Shown here one piece after another: positions 1-8,469 of a DNA stretch of 43,374 nt. The notes below the pieces were generated by a model. That model saw nothing but the letters and a program-made list of their open reading frames with translations. It was not told where the DNA came from and ran no database searches. A program made the position numbers and the translations under genes. Source of the stretch: Brevibacterium rongguiense (GTDB lineage: Bacteria; Actinomycetota; Actinomycetes; Actinomycetales; Brevibacteriaceae); the NCBI RefSeq assembly GCF_009857845.1, contig NZ_WWEQ01000022.1, positions 1 through 43,374 on the forward strand. The letters run 5' to 3'. Each line of letters begins with the position of its first letter. Position 1 is the first letter of the stretch.

Positions 1-561
1 TTCGGGAACATCCCCGATGGCGGTGGCTGGCGCTACGTGGGCCGCCGCCAAGGAGAGAAGAACCGTTCCGCCACCCCCGACAAGCCGAAGAACAAGTGGC
101 GCGATCCCAAGCTCGGGTACGCCTTCATCCACACCGTGATCGACGATCACTCACGAGTGGCGTACTCCGAGGCCCACGACGACGAGACCGCCACCACTGC
201 GGTCGCTGTGCTGCACCGTGCGGTCGAGTGGTTCACCGATCGTGGCGTCACTGTCGAACGAGTCTTATCAGACAATGGCGGTGCCTACCGCTCGCACCTG
301 TGGCGCGACACCTGCGAGGCGCTGTCCATCACCCCGAAGTGGACCCGCCCCTACCGGCCGCAAACCAACGGCAAGGTCGAACGCTTCCATCGCACAATGG
401 CCGACGGATGGGCTTACGCTCGCTGCTACACCAGTGAGCAGGAGCGTCGCGACGCACTCACTGACTGGCTCCACCAGTACAACCACCACCGGCCGCACAC
501 GGCCTGCGACTACCAGCCGCCCATCTCCCGATTGACCAACGTCCCCGGTCAGTACACCTAG
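1..561 (+). CDS. IS481-family transposase, 5' end outside window
   Basis: DDE transposase of an insertion sequence. The frame is open from base 1, and the first residues (FGNIPDGGGW) match the conserved stretch just after the first catalytic Asp in IS481 proteins, so the N-terminal HTH and first Asp lie off the window. The integrase core follows: VIDDHSRVAY, the second catalytic Asp in LSDNGGAYRS and the catalytic Glu in NGKVERFHRT. The C-terminal YNHHRPH motif is typical of the family. The reading frame is intact to its TAG. I could not see a clear terminal inverted repeat in the 117 bp downstream, so the right end of the element is undefined. Activity cannot be judged because the 5' part is missing. 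Confidence 0.93.
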   Translation, partial: FGNIPDGGGWRYVGRRQGEKNRSATPDKPKNKWRDPKLGYAFIHTVIDDHSRVAYSEAHDDETATTAVAVLHRAVEWFTDRGVTVERVLSDNGGAYRSHLWRDTCEALSITPKWTRPYRPQTNGKVERFHRTMADGWAYARCYTSEQERRDALTDWLHQYNHHRPHTACDYQPPISRLTNVPGQYT

Positions 562-626
562 AGGCCCGCGCCCCGGCCGCGACGGGCCCGTTCTGAGCAG
601 CCTCGTATTTCGGTCCCCTCTCGAGG

Positions 627-661
627 AGAGCGGCCTTTTAAACAGAGCGGCCTTTTAGACT
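627..661 (+). promoter_or_regulatory. Candidate promoter (-10 TAGACT) overlapping a 17-bp-spaced direct repeat
   Basis: The 14-mer agagcggcctttta occurs at 627-640 and again at 644-657, one 17-bp step apart. The second copy runs into TAGACT (656-661), a plausible -10 placed 17 nt before the metallopeptidase ATG, which also has a GGAGGG ribosome site at 669-674. No good -35 is visible. The doubled sequence could be an operator or a duplication left by the neighbouring IS. Confidence 0.4.
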
Positions 662-678
662 GGGGCGATGGAGGGCAC

Positions 679-1062
679 ATGGAAACGGTAGGCGACGAGT
701 CGGCTGGGGGCGGGGCGTTCGCTGGGGACGGAGTCTTCGACGGACTCGTCGAGGAGGCGATGGCGGCGCTGCCCGCCGAGGTGACCGAGCGCCTCGACAA
801 CGTCGCCTTCTTCATCGCCGACGATCCGCCGCCGGAGGCGCCGAGCATCCTGGGACTCTACGAGGGCATCGCCCTCACCGAGCGCGACGCGGCTTACGGA
901 TTCGTGCCCCCGGACACCATCACGCTGTTCAAGAACCCGCTCATCGCGTGCGCGCGGGACGAAGACGAGCTCTACGAGCAGATCTACATCACGATCGTCC
1001 ACGAGGTCGCCCACCATCACGGCATCGACGATGACGAGCTCCACGAGCTGGGCTGGGGGTGA
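679..1062 (+). CDS. Metallopeptidase family protein (minimal zincin fold)
   Basis: Small 127-residue protein ending in HEVAHHHG (residues 108-115), then IDDDELHELGW. This is the HExxHxxG...LG signature of the actinobacterial minimal zincin family (PF06262). The two His of HExxH and a third ligand downstream would bind zinc, with Glu109 as catalytic base. The physiological substrate of the family is not established. The ATG at 679 is supported by GGAGGG six bases upstream. Length is normal for the family and there is no signal peptide, so it should be cytosolic. It stands alone between the IS remnant and ybaK. Confidence 0.85.
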   Translation: METVGDESAGGGAFAGDGVFDGLVEEAMAALPAEVTERLDNVAFFIADDPPPEAPSILGLYEGIALTERDAAYGFVPPDTITLFKNPLIACARDEDELYEQIYITIVHEVAHHHGIDDDELHELGWG

Positions 1063-1357
1063 GGCGGGGGTGCCCCTTGCGGCTGCCGCGCGCGGTCCTT
1101 CGCGCCCGTGCGCGGTAGCGGCAAGTGGTCGGTCGCGCCCGTGCGCCGTCAGGTGGCTCCCGAGCGGTGAAGTGGGGTAGGCCAGGCGATATCGGTGCCG
1201 GTGTGACCCGCGCGACCTCTCAGTTGGCCTCGCCGCCCGCCTCTCCCTTACCCTTGGAGCAATTGCAGTCCGTCCACCCCCCCCAAGACCCGCTCGTCGA
1301 AGCACCGCCCCGGCCCCGCCGCCGCAGCTTCCCCGGGCAGGAGGCACGTCAGTCCAC
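1063..1357. other. Intergenic region with imperfect hairpin
   Basis: No credible gene. Around 1077-1124 an imperfect inverted repeat (cttgcggctgccgcgc against tgcgcggtagcggcaag) could end the metallopeptidase transcript. The rest is GC-rich spacer ahead of ybaK. Confidence 0.4.
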
Positions 1358-1858
1358 ATGTCGATAGCAGCTCGTTCGCACACCGCATCCACTCCCGCAC
1401 TGCGTGTGCTCAACCTGGCCGGCGTCGAATACAGCGTCTTCGAATTCGAGCACGATCCCAACGTCCGCCGCTATGGCACGGAGGTCTCGGAAAAGCTCGG
1501 GATCGCCTCCGACCGCGTGTTCAAGACGCTCATGATCCTCGTCGACGGCGAGCCCATCACCGCCCTCGTCCCCGTCTCCGGGCAGCTCGACCTCAAGGCT
1601 CTCGCTACCGCGATCGGCGGCAAGAAGGCGCAGCTGGCCGGCATCGCCGAAACGGAGCGCCGCACCGGCTACCAGACCGGCGGGGTCAGCCCGTTCGGCC
1701 AGCGCCGCACCTCGCCGGTCGTCATCGACCGCACCGCGCAGGACCACGAGACGGTCTACATCTCCGGCGGGCGGCGCGGCCTGGAGATCGAGATGCGCCC
1801 GGACGACCTGGCCATGCTCACCGACGCCCGGATCGCGAAGATCGCCGCCATCGACTGA
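1358..1858 (+). CDS. ybaK: Cys-tRNA(Pro)/Cys-tRNA deacylase, YbaK/EbsC family
   Basis: Trans-editing enzyme that hydrolyses Cys mis-charged on tRNA(Pro). The 166-residue length is that of the single-domain YbaK family. The conserved lysine sits in RVFKTLMI (Lys56). Downstream are the family stretches ALVPVSGQLDLKALA, GYQTGGVSPFGQ and YISGGRRGLEIEM, which shape the substrate pocket. The ATG at 1358 fits the usual N-terminal PALRVLNLAGVEYSVFEFEHD pattern. It appears to be a single-gene transcript ending at the hairpin beginning at 1891. Confidence 0.93.
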   Translation: MSIAARSHTASTPALRVLNLAGVEYSVFEFEHDPNVRRYGTEVSEKLGIASDRVFKTLMILVDGEPITALVPVSGQLDLKALATAIGGKKAQLAGIAETERRTGYQTGGVSPFGQRRTSPVVIDRTAQDHETVYISGGRRGLEIEMRPDDLAMLTDARIAKIAAID

Positions 1859-1890
1859 TCGCTGCTGCCCTGTTGGGGTGCTGCACAGAC

Positions 1891-1931
1891 TCTTCACCTG
1901 ATCGGCCCTGCCCGGGCGGGTGAAGACTTTT
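1891..1931 (+). terminator. Terminator hairpin after ybaK
   Basis: TCTTCACC (1891-1898) pairs with GGTGAAGA (1919-1926), and TTTT follows at 1928-1931. It lies between the convergent genes ybaK and the YigZ-like gene. A third related copy of the arm (AAGTCTTCACCGG) occurs near 1960-1972, so the arm is locally repeated. Confidence 0.55.
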
Positions 1932-2053
1932 CGAGCGCAATCGCAGTGTTGCCGTGCAGAAGTCTTCACCGGATTGCGGCCGCGCCATCGCGTGGAGACT
2001 TCGCGCAGCACCCCCTCGGCCGCCCCGCTGCAGGCACCGCTACGCGCTCAGCG

Positions 2054-2680
2054 CTACAGGTACTCCGGCGCGCCCCGCTCCGGTGCCGCGCGGCCCCCGC
2101 TGAGGTCGGCGAGGAGGGCCAGCAGTGCCTCCGCCTCGGCCTCCGGAGCGCCCAGGCGCAGGCGCACCGCGGCATCGTAGTCCGCGCTCAGCACCCGCCA
2201 CCCCTGCTGCTCGACGCGCGCCTTGACCTGCTCGGCGAGGCCGTAGTCGAACTCCGCGGCGACCGGGACGACGAGCTCGCGGGTGTCGATGCGCAGCCGG
2301 TCGGCCGCGTGGGCCGCGGCCCCGCCGTACGCGCGCACCAGACCGCCGGCTCCCAGCAGCGTGCCGCCGAAGTAGCGGGTCACTACCGCCACGACATCCG
2401 TGAGCTCCCGGCCGGCGAGCACCTCGAGGATGGGCGCTCCCGCGGTGCCGGCGGGTTCGCCGTCGTCGCTGAAGCGCTGCGTCTGGCCGCGCGGGTCCAG
2501 CACGAACGCCATGCAGTGGTGGCGGGCCTTCGGGTGAGCGGCGCGCTGCTCGTCGACGATTGCGCGCGCAGCGGACTCCGATTCCGCGTGCGCCACCCGG
2601 GCGATGAAGCGGGAGCGCTTGACCTCGATCTCCGCCACCGCCTCCCCACGGGGCGTGCGGTAGCTGGCAGCCTCGGACAT
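2054..2680 (-). CDS. IMPACT family protein (YigZ-like)
   Basis: 208-residue protein with the UPF0029/IMPACT N-terminal domain. KRSRFIARVAHAESESAA is followed by HHCMAFVLDPRG, RFSDDGEPAGTAGAPILEVL and VVTRYFGGTLLGAGGLVRAYGGA, the hallmark block of the family. The C-terminal DUF1949-type domain covers about residues 135-195. The bacterial members have no firmly established biochemical role, and their relatives modulate translation-linked kinase signalling in eukaryotes. I chose the ATG at 2680 because family homology begins with SYRTPRGEAVAEIEVKRSRF; the frame is open a further 96 codons upstream but that part has random composition. Confidence 0.9.
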   Translation of the reverse strand: MSEAASYRTPRGEAVAEIEVKRSRFIARVAHAESESAARAIVDEQRAAHPKARHHCMAFVLDPRGQTQRFSDDGEPAGTAGAPILEVLAGRELTDVVAVVTRYFGGTLLGAGGLVRAYGGAAAHAADRLRIDTRELVVPVAAEFDYGLAEQVKARVEQQGWRVLSADYDAAVRLRLGAPEAEAEALLALLADLSGGRAAPERGAPEYL

Positions 2681-2985
2681 GCCAGCCACCCTACGCGGTC
2701 GCACGTGCGATGAGCGCGCGGCGGCCGACGGGGTGAGCGCGGGCAGCCGGCGGGGTGACCACCGAACCGCCGGCGCGAGGAGCGCGCACCGGCCAGCGCC
2801 TCGGCGGCGTGTGGGTGCCCGTGTCCGCACTGCGGCCGTGGCCCGAGCGGGCAGTGCCCGTCCCCTACGATGGGGGCACCGCAGCGGTGCACGCGCAATC
2901 CGCCGTGGCGGGCCCGCCGGACAGCGCAGTTCGACGGGAACGCGCCCCATGACCACCAGACTTCGCACATTGTGGAAGGACGACA
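2681..2985. other. Divergent intergenic region, YigZ-like gene / aminotransferase
   Basis: Holds the 5' regions of two divergent genes. TACGAT (2870-2875) is a possible -10 for the aminotransferase and sits inside the inverted pair tcccc/ggggg. No strong -35 is visible. No gene seen. Confidence 0.3.
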
Positions 2986-4344
2986 GTGACCAACTTCAGC
3001 GAGTCCGAACTCGACGACATCCGAGCCGAATCCGCCCGCGCCTACGAGCTGGACCGCGCGCACGTGTTCCACTCGTGGTCCGCGCAGAAGCAGCTCACCC
3101 CCATGACGATCTCGCGCGCCCAGGGCTCGCGGGTCTACGACGGGGAGGGCCGCGAATACCTCGACTTCTCCTCGCAGCTGGTGAACACGAACATCGGCCA
3201 CCAGCACCCCAAGGTCGTGCAGGCGATCAAGGACCAGGCCGACATCCTCACGACCATCAACCCGGCCCACGTGAATGCGGCCCGCTCGGAGGCCGCGCGG
3301 CTCGTCACCGAGCGCCTGCCCGAGGGCCTCGACCACGTGTTCTTCACGAACGGCGGTGCGGAGGCCAACGAGCACGCCATCCGCATGGCCCGCCTCTACA
3401 CCGGCCGGCACAAGGTGCTCTCCCGCTACCGCAGCTACCACGGCGGCACGAACCTCACGATCAACGTCACCGGCGACCCCCGCCGCGTGCCCAACGACCA
3501 CGGCGATTCGGGTGTCGTCCACTTCTTCGGGCCCTTCCTCTACCGCTCCGAGTTCGCCGCCCAGACCGAGGCGGAGGAGACGGAGCGCGCGCTGCACCAC
3601 CTGCGCCGGACGATCGAGCTCGAGGGCCCCGCCACGATCGCCGCCATCGTGCTCGAGACCATCCCGGGCACTGCCGGGATCATGGTGCCCAGCCCCGAGT
3701 ACGTGCAGGGCGTGCGCGCGCTGTGCGATGAGTTCGGCATCGTCTACATCGCCGACGAGGTGATGGCCGGCTTCGGCCGCACCGGCACCTGGTTCGCGTT
3801 CGAGCAGGCCGGCATCGTGCCGGACATCGTCACCTTCGCCAAGGGCGTGAACTCCGGTTATGTGCCGCTGGGTGGCGTCGTCATGAACAATGCGATCTAT
3901 GACCGCTTCGCCGACTCCCCCTACCCCGGCGGCCTCACGTACTCCGGCCACCCGCTGGCCACCGCGTCGGCCGTGGCGACGATCAACGCGATGGCCGAGG
4001 AGGGCATCGTCGAGAACGCCGCGAAGCTGGGCGAGGAGATCGTCAAGCCCCGCCTCGAGAAGATCATGGCGAACTCCAAGCACGTGGGCGAGGTGCGCGG
4101 CGTCGGCATGTTCTGGGCGATCGAGCTCGTTGAGGACAAGGACTCCCGCGAGCCGCTCGCACCGTACGGCGGCGGGTCCGAGGCGATGACGGACATCGTC
4201 GGCAAGCTCAAGGCCGGCGGGGTGCTGCCGTTCGTCAACTTCAACCGACTGCACATCGTGCCGCCGCTCAACATCACGGCCGAAGACCTCAACGCGGGCC
4301 TCGACGTCTACGAAGAGGTGCTGACGAACGCCGACTACAGCTGA
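2986..4344 (+). CDS. Class III PLP-dependent aminotransferase
   Basis: 452-residue fold-type I aminotransferase of the omega-amino acid/GABA group. The PLP-binding Asp is in YIADEVMAGFGRTGTW (Asp257) and the Schiff-base Lys in TFAKGVNSGYVPLGG (Lys286). FFTNGGAEANEHAIRMAR binds the PLP phosphate. The substrate cannot be read from the sequence. Beta-alanine or another omega-amino acid is a reasonable inference because the convergent neighbour is an N-carbamoyl amino acid hydrolase. The start is GTG at 2986, five bases after AAGGA. The transcript probably ends at the strong hairpin at 4500-4552. Confidence 0.88.
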   Translation: MTNFSESELDDIRAESARAYELDRAHVFHSWSAQKQLTPMTISRAQGSRVYDGEGREYLDFSSQLVNTNIGHQHPKVVQAIKDQADILTTINPAHVNAARSEAARLVTERLPEGLDHVFFTNGGAEANEHAIRMARLYTGRHKVLSRYRSYHGGTNLTINVTGDPRRVPNDHGDSGVVHFFGPFLYRSEFAAQTEAEETERALHHLRRTIELEGPATIAAIVLETIPGTAGIMVPSPEYVQGVRALCDEFGIVYIADEVMAGFGRTGTWFAFEQAGIVPDIVTFAKGVNSGYVPLGGVVMNNAIYDRFADSPYPGGLTYSGHPLATASAVATINAMAEEGIVENAAKLGEEIVKPRLEKIMANSKHVGEVRGVGMFWAIELVEDKDSREPLAPYGGGSEAMTDIVGKLKAGGVLPFVNFNRLHIVPPLNITAEDLNAGLDVYEEVLTNADYS

Positions 4345-4499
4345 GCGCTGAGCGGCATGGTCCCCTGAGCGGGCACGGCGTGGCTTCGCGTCCCTGAGCG
4401 GGCACGGGCCCCTGAGAGGCACTGCGCGGCTTCGCGCCCGTGAGCGGTGCGGCACCGCTTCCGCCTCGCAGCCCGCCGCGCCCTGCACTCGCTACGCCG

Positions 4500-4561
4500 A
4501 GCGGTCATTGTCGTACGGAATCTCCTGAGGAGACCGAACGACAATGACCGCTCAGCTGTTT
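4500..4561 (+). terminator. Long perfect hairpin with T-run, downstream of the aminotransferase
   Basis: AGCGGTCATTGTCGT (4500-4514) and ACGACAATGACCGCT (4538-4552) are perfect 15-bp arms. Inside them CGG/CCG and TCTCC/GGAGA pair as well. TTTT follows at 4558-4561. It is also in register with the downstream repeats as the first, diverged unit. Confidence 0.6.
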
Positions 4562-5032
4562 TCCCGGGGTGGAGTGGGGCGCGGGATTTGCGAGGTGGGG
4601 GTGGGGGATGTGCGAGGCGTCCGTGCCGGTGGCATGTGCCCGGGGCGCCCTGGGGTCCGTGAGTGGTCGTTCCTGTTCGGTTCCGCGCTCTCGGACCCTA
4701 CGAGAGTGACCGCTCGGTGCCCGCTTCGGTGGTACCGCTGCTGAGGTGGGGGTGGGGGAAGAACCGCGTTCGGCGGCTGTTCCCGTGGCTTGGCCCGGTG
4801 GCGCTGCGCGAGGCTGTGAGCGGTCGTTCCTGTTCGGTTCCGCGCTCTCGGACCCTACGAGAGTGACCGCTTGGTGCCCGCTTCGGTGGTACCGCTGCCG
4901 AGGCGCGGGGAGGCGGAGAACCGCATGAGGCGGCCGTGCCGGTGGCTTGGCCCGGTGGCGCCCCGCAGGTCTGTGAGTGGTCGTTCCTGTTCGGTTCGGC
5001 ACCCTCGGACCGTATGGGAGTGACCGGTCGGG
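4500..5032. repeat. Tandem array, four units of about 157 bp, each headed by a hairpin
   Basis: The block gtgagyggtcgttcctgttc begins at 4659, 4816 and 4973, exactly 157 bp apart, and the perfect hairpin at 4500 stands one period earlier. Units 2 and 3 are nearly identical over the first 80 bases. The fourth keeps only the hairpin half. Within a unit CTCTCG pairs with CGAGAG, and GAGTGGTC with GACCGCTC. The linkers share gaggtgggggtggggga and ggtggcttggcccggtggcg. Arms of unit 1 align to arms of the others, so all are one diverged family. Function is unknown. Confidence 0.75.
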
Positions 5033-5051
5033 CTACTGCCTCTGAGCGAGA

Positions 5052-5098
5052 GGTCAGTCCTGTGCGGTCTGCGGGCGCTTCACCGCACGGGACTGACC
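5052..5098 (-). terminator. Hairpin after the M20 hydrolase gene
   Basis: GGTCAGTCCTGTGCGGT (5052-5068) pairs with ACCGCACGGGACTGACC (5082-5098) with one mismatch. It lies 55 bp beyond the stop of the minus-strand hydrolase. There is no T-run, and the arm start (GGTCA) recalls the neighbouring repeat family. Confidence 0.45.
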
Positions 5099-5152
5099 AC
5101 TCGACCGCCGCCGGGCGTGCCAGCGGCCGCACCACCGGCGGAAACCCGGCTG

Positions 5153-6406
5153 CTACTCGTCCAGCGCGCCGTCGAGGAGGCGGGTCGCGACCTCGGTGAA
5201 GAGGTTGACGCCGGCGCACATATCCTCGTCCTTCGTATACTCGCCCTCGTTGTGGCTGATGCCATCCACGCTCGGCACGAACAGCATGACGGAGGGCACA
5301 ATGTCCTTCATGTTCGTGGAGTCGTGCCCGGCCACCGTCATGATGGGCCGGTGGCTGAGGCCCAGGTCCTCGGCCACCCGCCGGGAGAGCTCCACGCCGC
5401 GCGGGTCGTAGGGCAGCAGGTCCCACTGGTGGGCGGTGTCCTCCTCGATGCGCACGGCGGCGAGCTCCTCGATCTTGCGCATCCGCTCGCGCAGCCTGGC
5501 GTCGGCCGCCTCGACCAGGGCGGAGTCCGGGGAGCGCATGTCCAGGTGCAGGCGGGCCTCGCGCGGCACCACGACCGGCGAGTTCGGCAGCACCACGAGC
5601 TGCCCCACGGAGGTGTGGATGCCGAACTCGTCGGCGATCTCGCGGGCCAGCACCACGAGGTGGGAGGCGCCCAGCAGCGCGTCGTGGCGGTCGGAGATGA
5701 TCGTGGAGCCGGTGTGCGCCTGGTCGCCGTGGACGATGAGGTGGTACTTCTTCGCCGCCCACGTCGCCTCGACCAGCCCGATCGCCACGCCCTCCTCGTC
5801 GAGGATGCGGCCCTGCTCGATGTGGATCTCCGCATACGCGGCGGCCTGCGGGCCATCGCCGGAGCCCAGGAAGCCGCCGTCCTCCAGCGCCTCGGCCACG
5901 CTGACGCCTGCCAAGTCCTCCGTCTTGAGCACCGTGTCCGCGTCGAGCTTGCCCGTGTAGACCCCGGAGCCCATCATGGAGGGCTCGAACCGGGAGCCCT
6001 CCTCGTTGAACCAGTTGACCACGGCGATGTTGTACTGCGGCACGTGCCCGGACTCGTCGCAGGCCCGCTTGATGCGCCAGGCGGCCTCGGCGGCGGCGAT
6101 CACACCGTAGGCACCGTCGAACTTCCCGCCCAGCGGCTGGGAGTCCATGTGCGAGCCCAGCAGCACGTAGGGTGCGCCCGGGGTCCACTCGAACGTGCCG
6201 AACTGGTTGCCCACGCGGTCGATGTCCACGCTGAACCCGCGCTCCTCCAGCCATCCGCTCAGCCAGCGGCGCTGCTCGACGTCCGGCTGCGTCATCGCCT
6301 CGCGGTCCACGCCGCCGCGCGGCGTCTCGCCGAAGGCCGACATCGTCGCGAAGTCGGTGAGCAGCTCCGAATCCAGCTGCTCCTGTGGTGTGTCTGCGAA
6401 TCCCAT
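5153..6406 (-). CDS. M20 family amidase, N-carbamoyl-L-amino acid hydrolase/allantoate amidohydrolase type
   Basis: 417-residue binuclear zinc hydrolase of the hydantoinase/carbamoylase family. Metal-ligand motifs are GSHMDS (His86, Asp88), KFDGAYG (Asp98) and NWFNEEGSRF (Glu135/Glu136). HIEQG, HGDQAHTGST and the late GHDSTNMKDI and VDGISHNEGE blocks complete the family pattern. It removes carbamoyl or ureido groups. N-carbamoyl amino acids, ureidopropionate and allantoate are all possible, and the sequence does not decide between them. The start is ATG at 6406 with AAAGGA about ten bases upstream; the open frame continues upstream but without family homology. The amidohydrolase and ThDP enzyme upstream on the same strand suggest one catabolic theme, though the 431-bp gap argues for separate promoters. 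Confidence 0.88.
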   Translation of the reverse strand: MGFADTPQEQLDSELLTDFATMSAFGETPRGGVDREAMTQPDVEQRRWLSGWLEERGFSVDIDRVGNQFGTFEWTPGAPYVLLGSHMDSQPLGGKFDGAYGVIAAAEAAWRIKRACDESGHVPQYNIAVVNWFNEEGSRFEPSMMGSGVYTGKLDADTVLKTEDLAGVSVAEALEDGGFLGSGDGPQAAAYAEIHIEQGRILDEEGVAIGLVEATWAAKKYHLIVHGDQAHTGSTIISDRHDALLGASHLVVLAREIADEFGIHTSVGQLVVLPNSPVVVPREARLHLDMRSPDSALVEAADARLRERMRKIEELAAVRIEEDTAHQWDLLPYDPRGVELSRRVAEDLGLSHRPIMTVAGHDSTNMKDIVPSVMLFVPSVDGISHNEGEYTKDEDMCAGVNLFTEVATRLLDGALDE

Positions 6407-6837
6407 GGCCGCCCGTCCTTTACGCCAGTGCCGCCCGCGGCGGCCTGGCATTGTCGAAAACCGTGTCTCTGCCATTATCTGCGCATCACCCGCACCCGAG
6501 GCGCCTCGGGCGCCCGCAGAATCCGGGCTGCCGCTCACCGGCCCGCCGCGCACGGGGAACCCGCTCACGCGCGGCACCCGCTCATGAACAGCCCGCCCAA
6601 GCGGCAGCCTCTCAAACGCGGCCCCCGCTCGCCTGCGCCAGAGCCCGGCCCGCACAGCCCGGACCAGGGCCGGCCCGCACAGCCCCCACAGGGGCCGGCC
6701 CGCACAACCCCCACCGGAACCGGCCCGCACAACCCCCATCGGACCCGGCCTGACCAGTGGCACCCGTATCCCTGCCGCCGGACCGCCGGAGCGCGCCGCG
6801 TCGCCCAACAGCGCCGTCGCCCTACACCACCCTCGCC
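6407..6837. other. Intergenic region upstream of the M20 hydrolase, with a minisatellite
   Basis: Contains a possible -10 (GATAAT on the minus strand, 6474-6479) for the hydrolase and a short GC-rich tandem repeat (6650-6755). No convincing gene. Confidence 0.35.
6650..6755. repeat. Short tandem repeat, about 25-bp unit
   Basis: Four imperfect copies of ccggcccgcacarccc spaced about 21-26 bp, starting near 6653, 6674, 6700 and 6722, followed by a partial copy (ccggcctgacc). It lies between two minus-strand genes, just beyond the amidohydrolase stop, so it could form part of its 3' end. Confidence 0.6.
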
Positions 6838-8469
6838 CTACAGTGCCGAGTGCGTGAACTCCCCGCCGCGCAGCGTCGCGCGGACCTCGATGTCGCGGAT
6901 GGCCTCCGGATCCACCTGCGTGGGATCGGCGCCCAGCACCACCATGTCGGCGAGCTTGCCGGCGCTCAGCGTGCCCTTCGAGTCGAGCTGGCCCGAGGCC
7001 TCGGCGGCGACGCACGTGTAGGCGCGCACCGCCTCGAGCGGGGAGATGCACTCCTCGGGCACGCCGAACACGCCGCCGGAGCGGGTGCGGCGGTCCACGA
7101 ACGCCTGGATCCCGCGCAGCGCGTTGCCGTCCGCACACGGCCGGTCGGAGGAGCCGGCGAGCATGACACCCCCGTCGACGAACGACTTGCCGCGGTAGAG
7201 CATCCTCACGCGGTCATCGCCCAGCGAGCGATTCATGCCGTCGCCGATCGCGTCGGCGAACGCCGCCTGCGGCGTCACCGCGATCCCGTAGTGCGCGAGC
7301 TTGGCCAGCGCGGCGTCGGAGACCATGCCGGCGTGCTCGATGCGGCTGGGGATCGCGTGGCGGCCATAGCGGTCGATCGCGTCGCCGATGTTCTTCACCG
7401 CCTCGTCCACGGCCAGGTCGCCGATCGCGTGCACCGCAACGGACCAGCCCGAGCGGTAGGCGTCGAGCGTCTGGCGGCGCAGCACCTCAGGGTCCTCCTG
7501 GAGGTAGCCAGGGTGGTCGCGGCCGGCGTAGTTGGCGTGCATCGCCGCCGTCTCGCCGGACATCGCGCCGTCCATGAAGATCTTCGTGGGGCCGATGGAG
7601 ATGTCATCGTCGCCGAAGCCCGTGACGACGCCCAGGTCCAGGCCCAGCCCGAAGTCGTCCGCGCTGTTCGCCGCGACCTCGTGGAGCGCATAGATCGAGG
7701 GCATGAGCTGGGCGCGCACGCGCAGCCTGCCCTGTGCGAGCGCCCGCATGTAGGCGGTCACCTCGATGGGGGAGTGGCCGATCCAGCCGCCGCTGATCCC
7801 CGCCTCTCCGATGCTCGTGATGCCCTCCTTCGCGTACTGCGCGGTGGCGCGGTCCAGGCAGTCGACGATCGTGTCCGCGGAATAGGGCTTGATGAGGTCC
7901 TGCACGGCCTGCTGGGCGGTCTCCTCGATGAGGCCGGTGGGCCTGCCGTGCTCGTCGCGCACGACCTTGCCGCCGGCGGGGTCCGTGTAGCCGGGCTCCA
8001 GCATCCCGGCCATCTCCAGCGCCTTCGTGTTCACGATCGCGGCGTGCCCGCTGACCTGGCGCATGAACAGCGGCCGACCGCCCGTGATGCGGTCGAGCAC
8101 CTGGATGTCAGGGTATGCGTTGTCGTAGTCCTGCTGCGAGAACCCGGTGGCCTCCACCCACTCGCCCTCGCCGGCGGCCCGCGCGCCCTGTTCGAGCGCG
8201 GCGTAGACGGCGTCCATGCCCCCGGGCAGGGCCTCGACGTCCACGCTGGCCAGCGTCAGCCCGAACCACGTCGTGTGGCAGTGGACATCGTTGAAGCCCG
8301 GCAGCACGGCGGCCCCGTCGAGGTCGACCGTCTGCCTCGCGCTCAGGCCGTCGAGCTCCTCATCGAAGCCGACGAGCCGGCCCTGCCACACCCCGATCCG
8401 GGCGGCGGTGGGACGGGAGTCGTCGAGGGTGAGCGCGCGGGCGTTGGTGAGCAGGAGGTCGAGTTCCAC
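6838..8469 (-). CDS. Metal-dependent amidohydrolase, YtcJ-like (Amidohydro_3)
   Basis: 543-residue TIM-barrel amidohydrolase. It opens with LLLTNARALTLDD, and the first metal-binding HxH motif is in GFNDVHCH (His63, His65). Later blocks are SIGPTKIFMDGAMSG, SVAVHAIGDLAVDEAVKN, PSRIEHAGMVSD and the C-terminal GKLADMVVLGADPTQVDPE. These are characteristic of the exoenzyme-regulatory AepA/YtcJ group, which cleaves amide or related bonds in undefined substrates. The GTG at 8469 immediately precedes the conserved N-terminus. Its place between an N-carbamoyl hydrolase and a ThDP enzyme suggests a shared degradative route, which is inference only. Confidence 0.85.
   Translation of the reverse strand: MELDLLLTNARALTLDDSRPTAARIGVWQGRLVGFDEELDGLSARQTVDLDGAAVLPGFNDVHCHTTWFGLTLASVDVEALPGGMDAVYAALEQGARAAGEGEWVEATGFSQQDYDNAYPDIQVLDRITGGRPLFMRQVSGHAAIVNTKALEMAGMLEPGYTDPAGGKVVRDEHGRPTGLIEETAQQAVQDLIKPYSADTIVDCLDRATAQYAKEGITSIGEAGISGGWIGHSPIEVTAYMRALAQGRLRVRAQLMPSIYALHEVAANSADDFGLGLDLGVVTGFGDDDISIGPTKIFMDGAMSGETAAMHANYAGRDHPGYLQEDPEVLRRQTLDAYRSGWSVAVHAIGDLAVDEAVKNIGDAIDRYGRHAIPSRIEHAGMVSDAALAKLAHYGIAVTPQAAFADAIGDGMNRSLGDDRVRMLYRGKSFVDGGVMLAGSSDRPCADGNALRGIQAFVDRRTRSGGVFGVPEECISPLEAVRAYTCVAAEASGQLDSKGTLSAGKLADMVVLGADPTQVDPEAIRDIEVRATLRGGEFTHSAL

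Larger units (their letters stand above)
4345..5152. other. Non-coding convergent interval filled with repeats
   Basis: Lies between two convergent genes. Positions 4360-4445 hold two to three degenerate copies of a roughly 35-bp unit (ccctgagcgggcacgg, with a shared ggcttcgcg). Then come the 157-bp array (4500-5032) and a separate hairpin (5052-5098). Frames across it are broken or random, because 157 is not a multiple of three. No gene is supported. Confidence 0.6.

Noticed and set aside
562..678. Right-end inverted repeat of the IS481 element
   Set aside because: No convincing terminal repeat could be matched because the left end is outside the window.
4500..5032. 157-bp array as a repeat-protein gene
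   Set aside because: The period is not a multiple of three, so successive units fall in different frames; translations share no stable peptide repeat.
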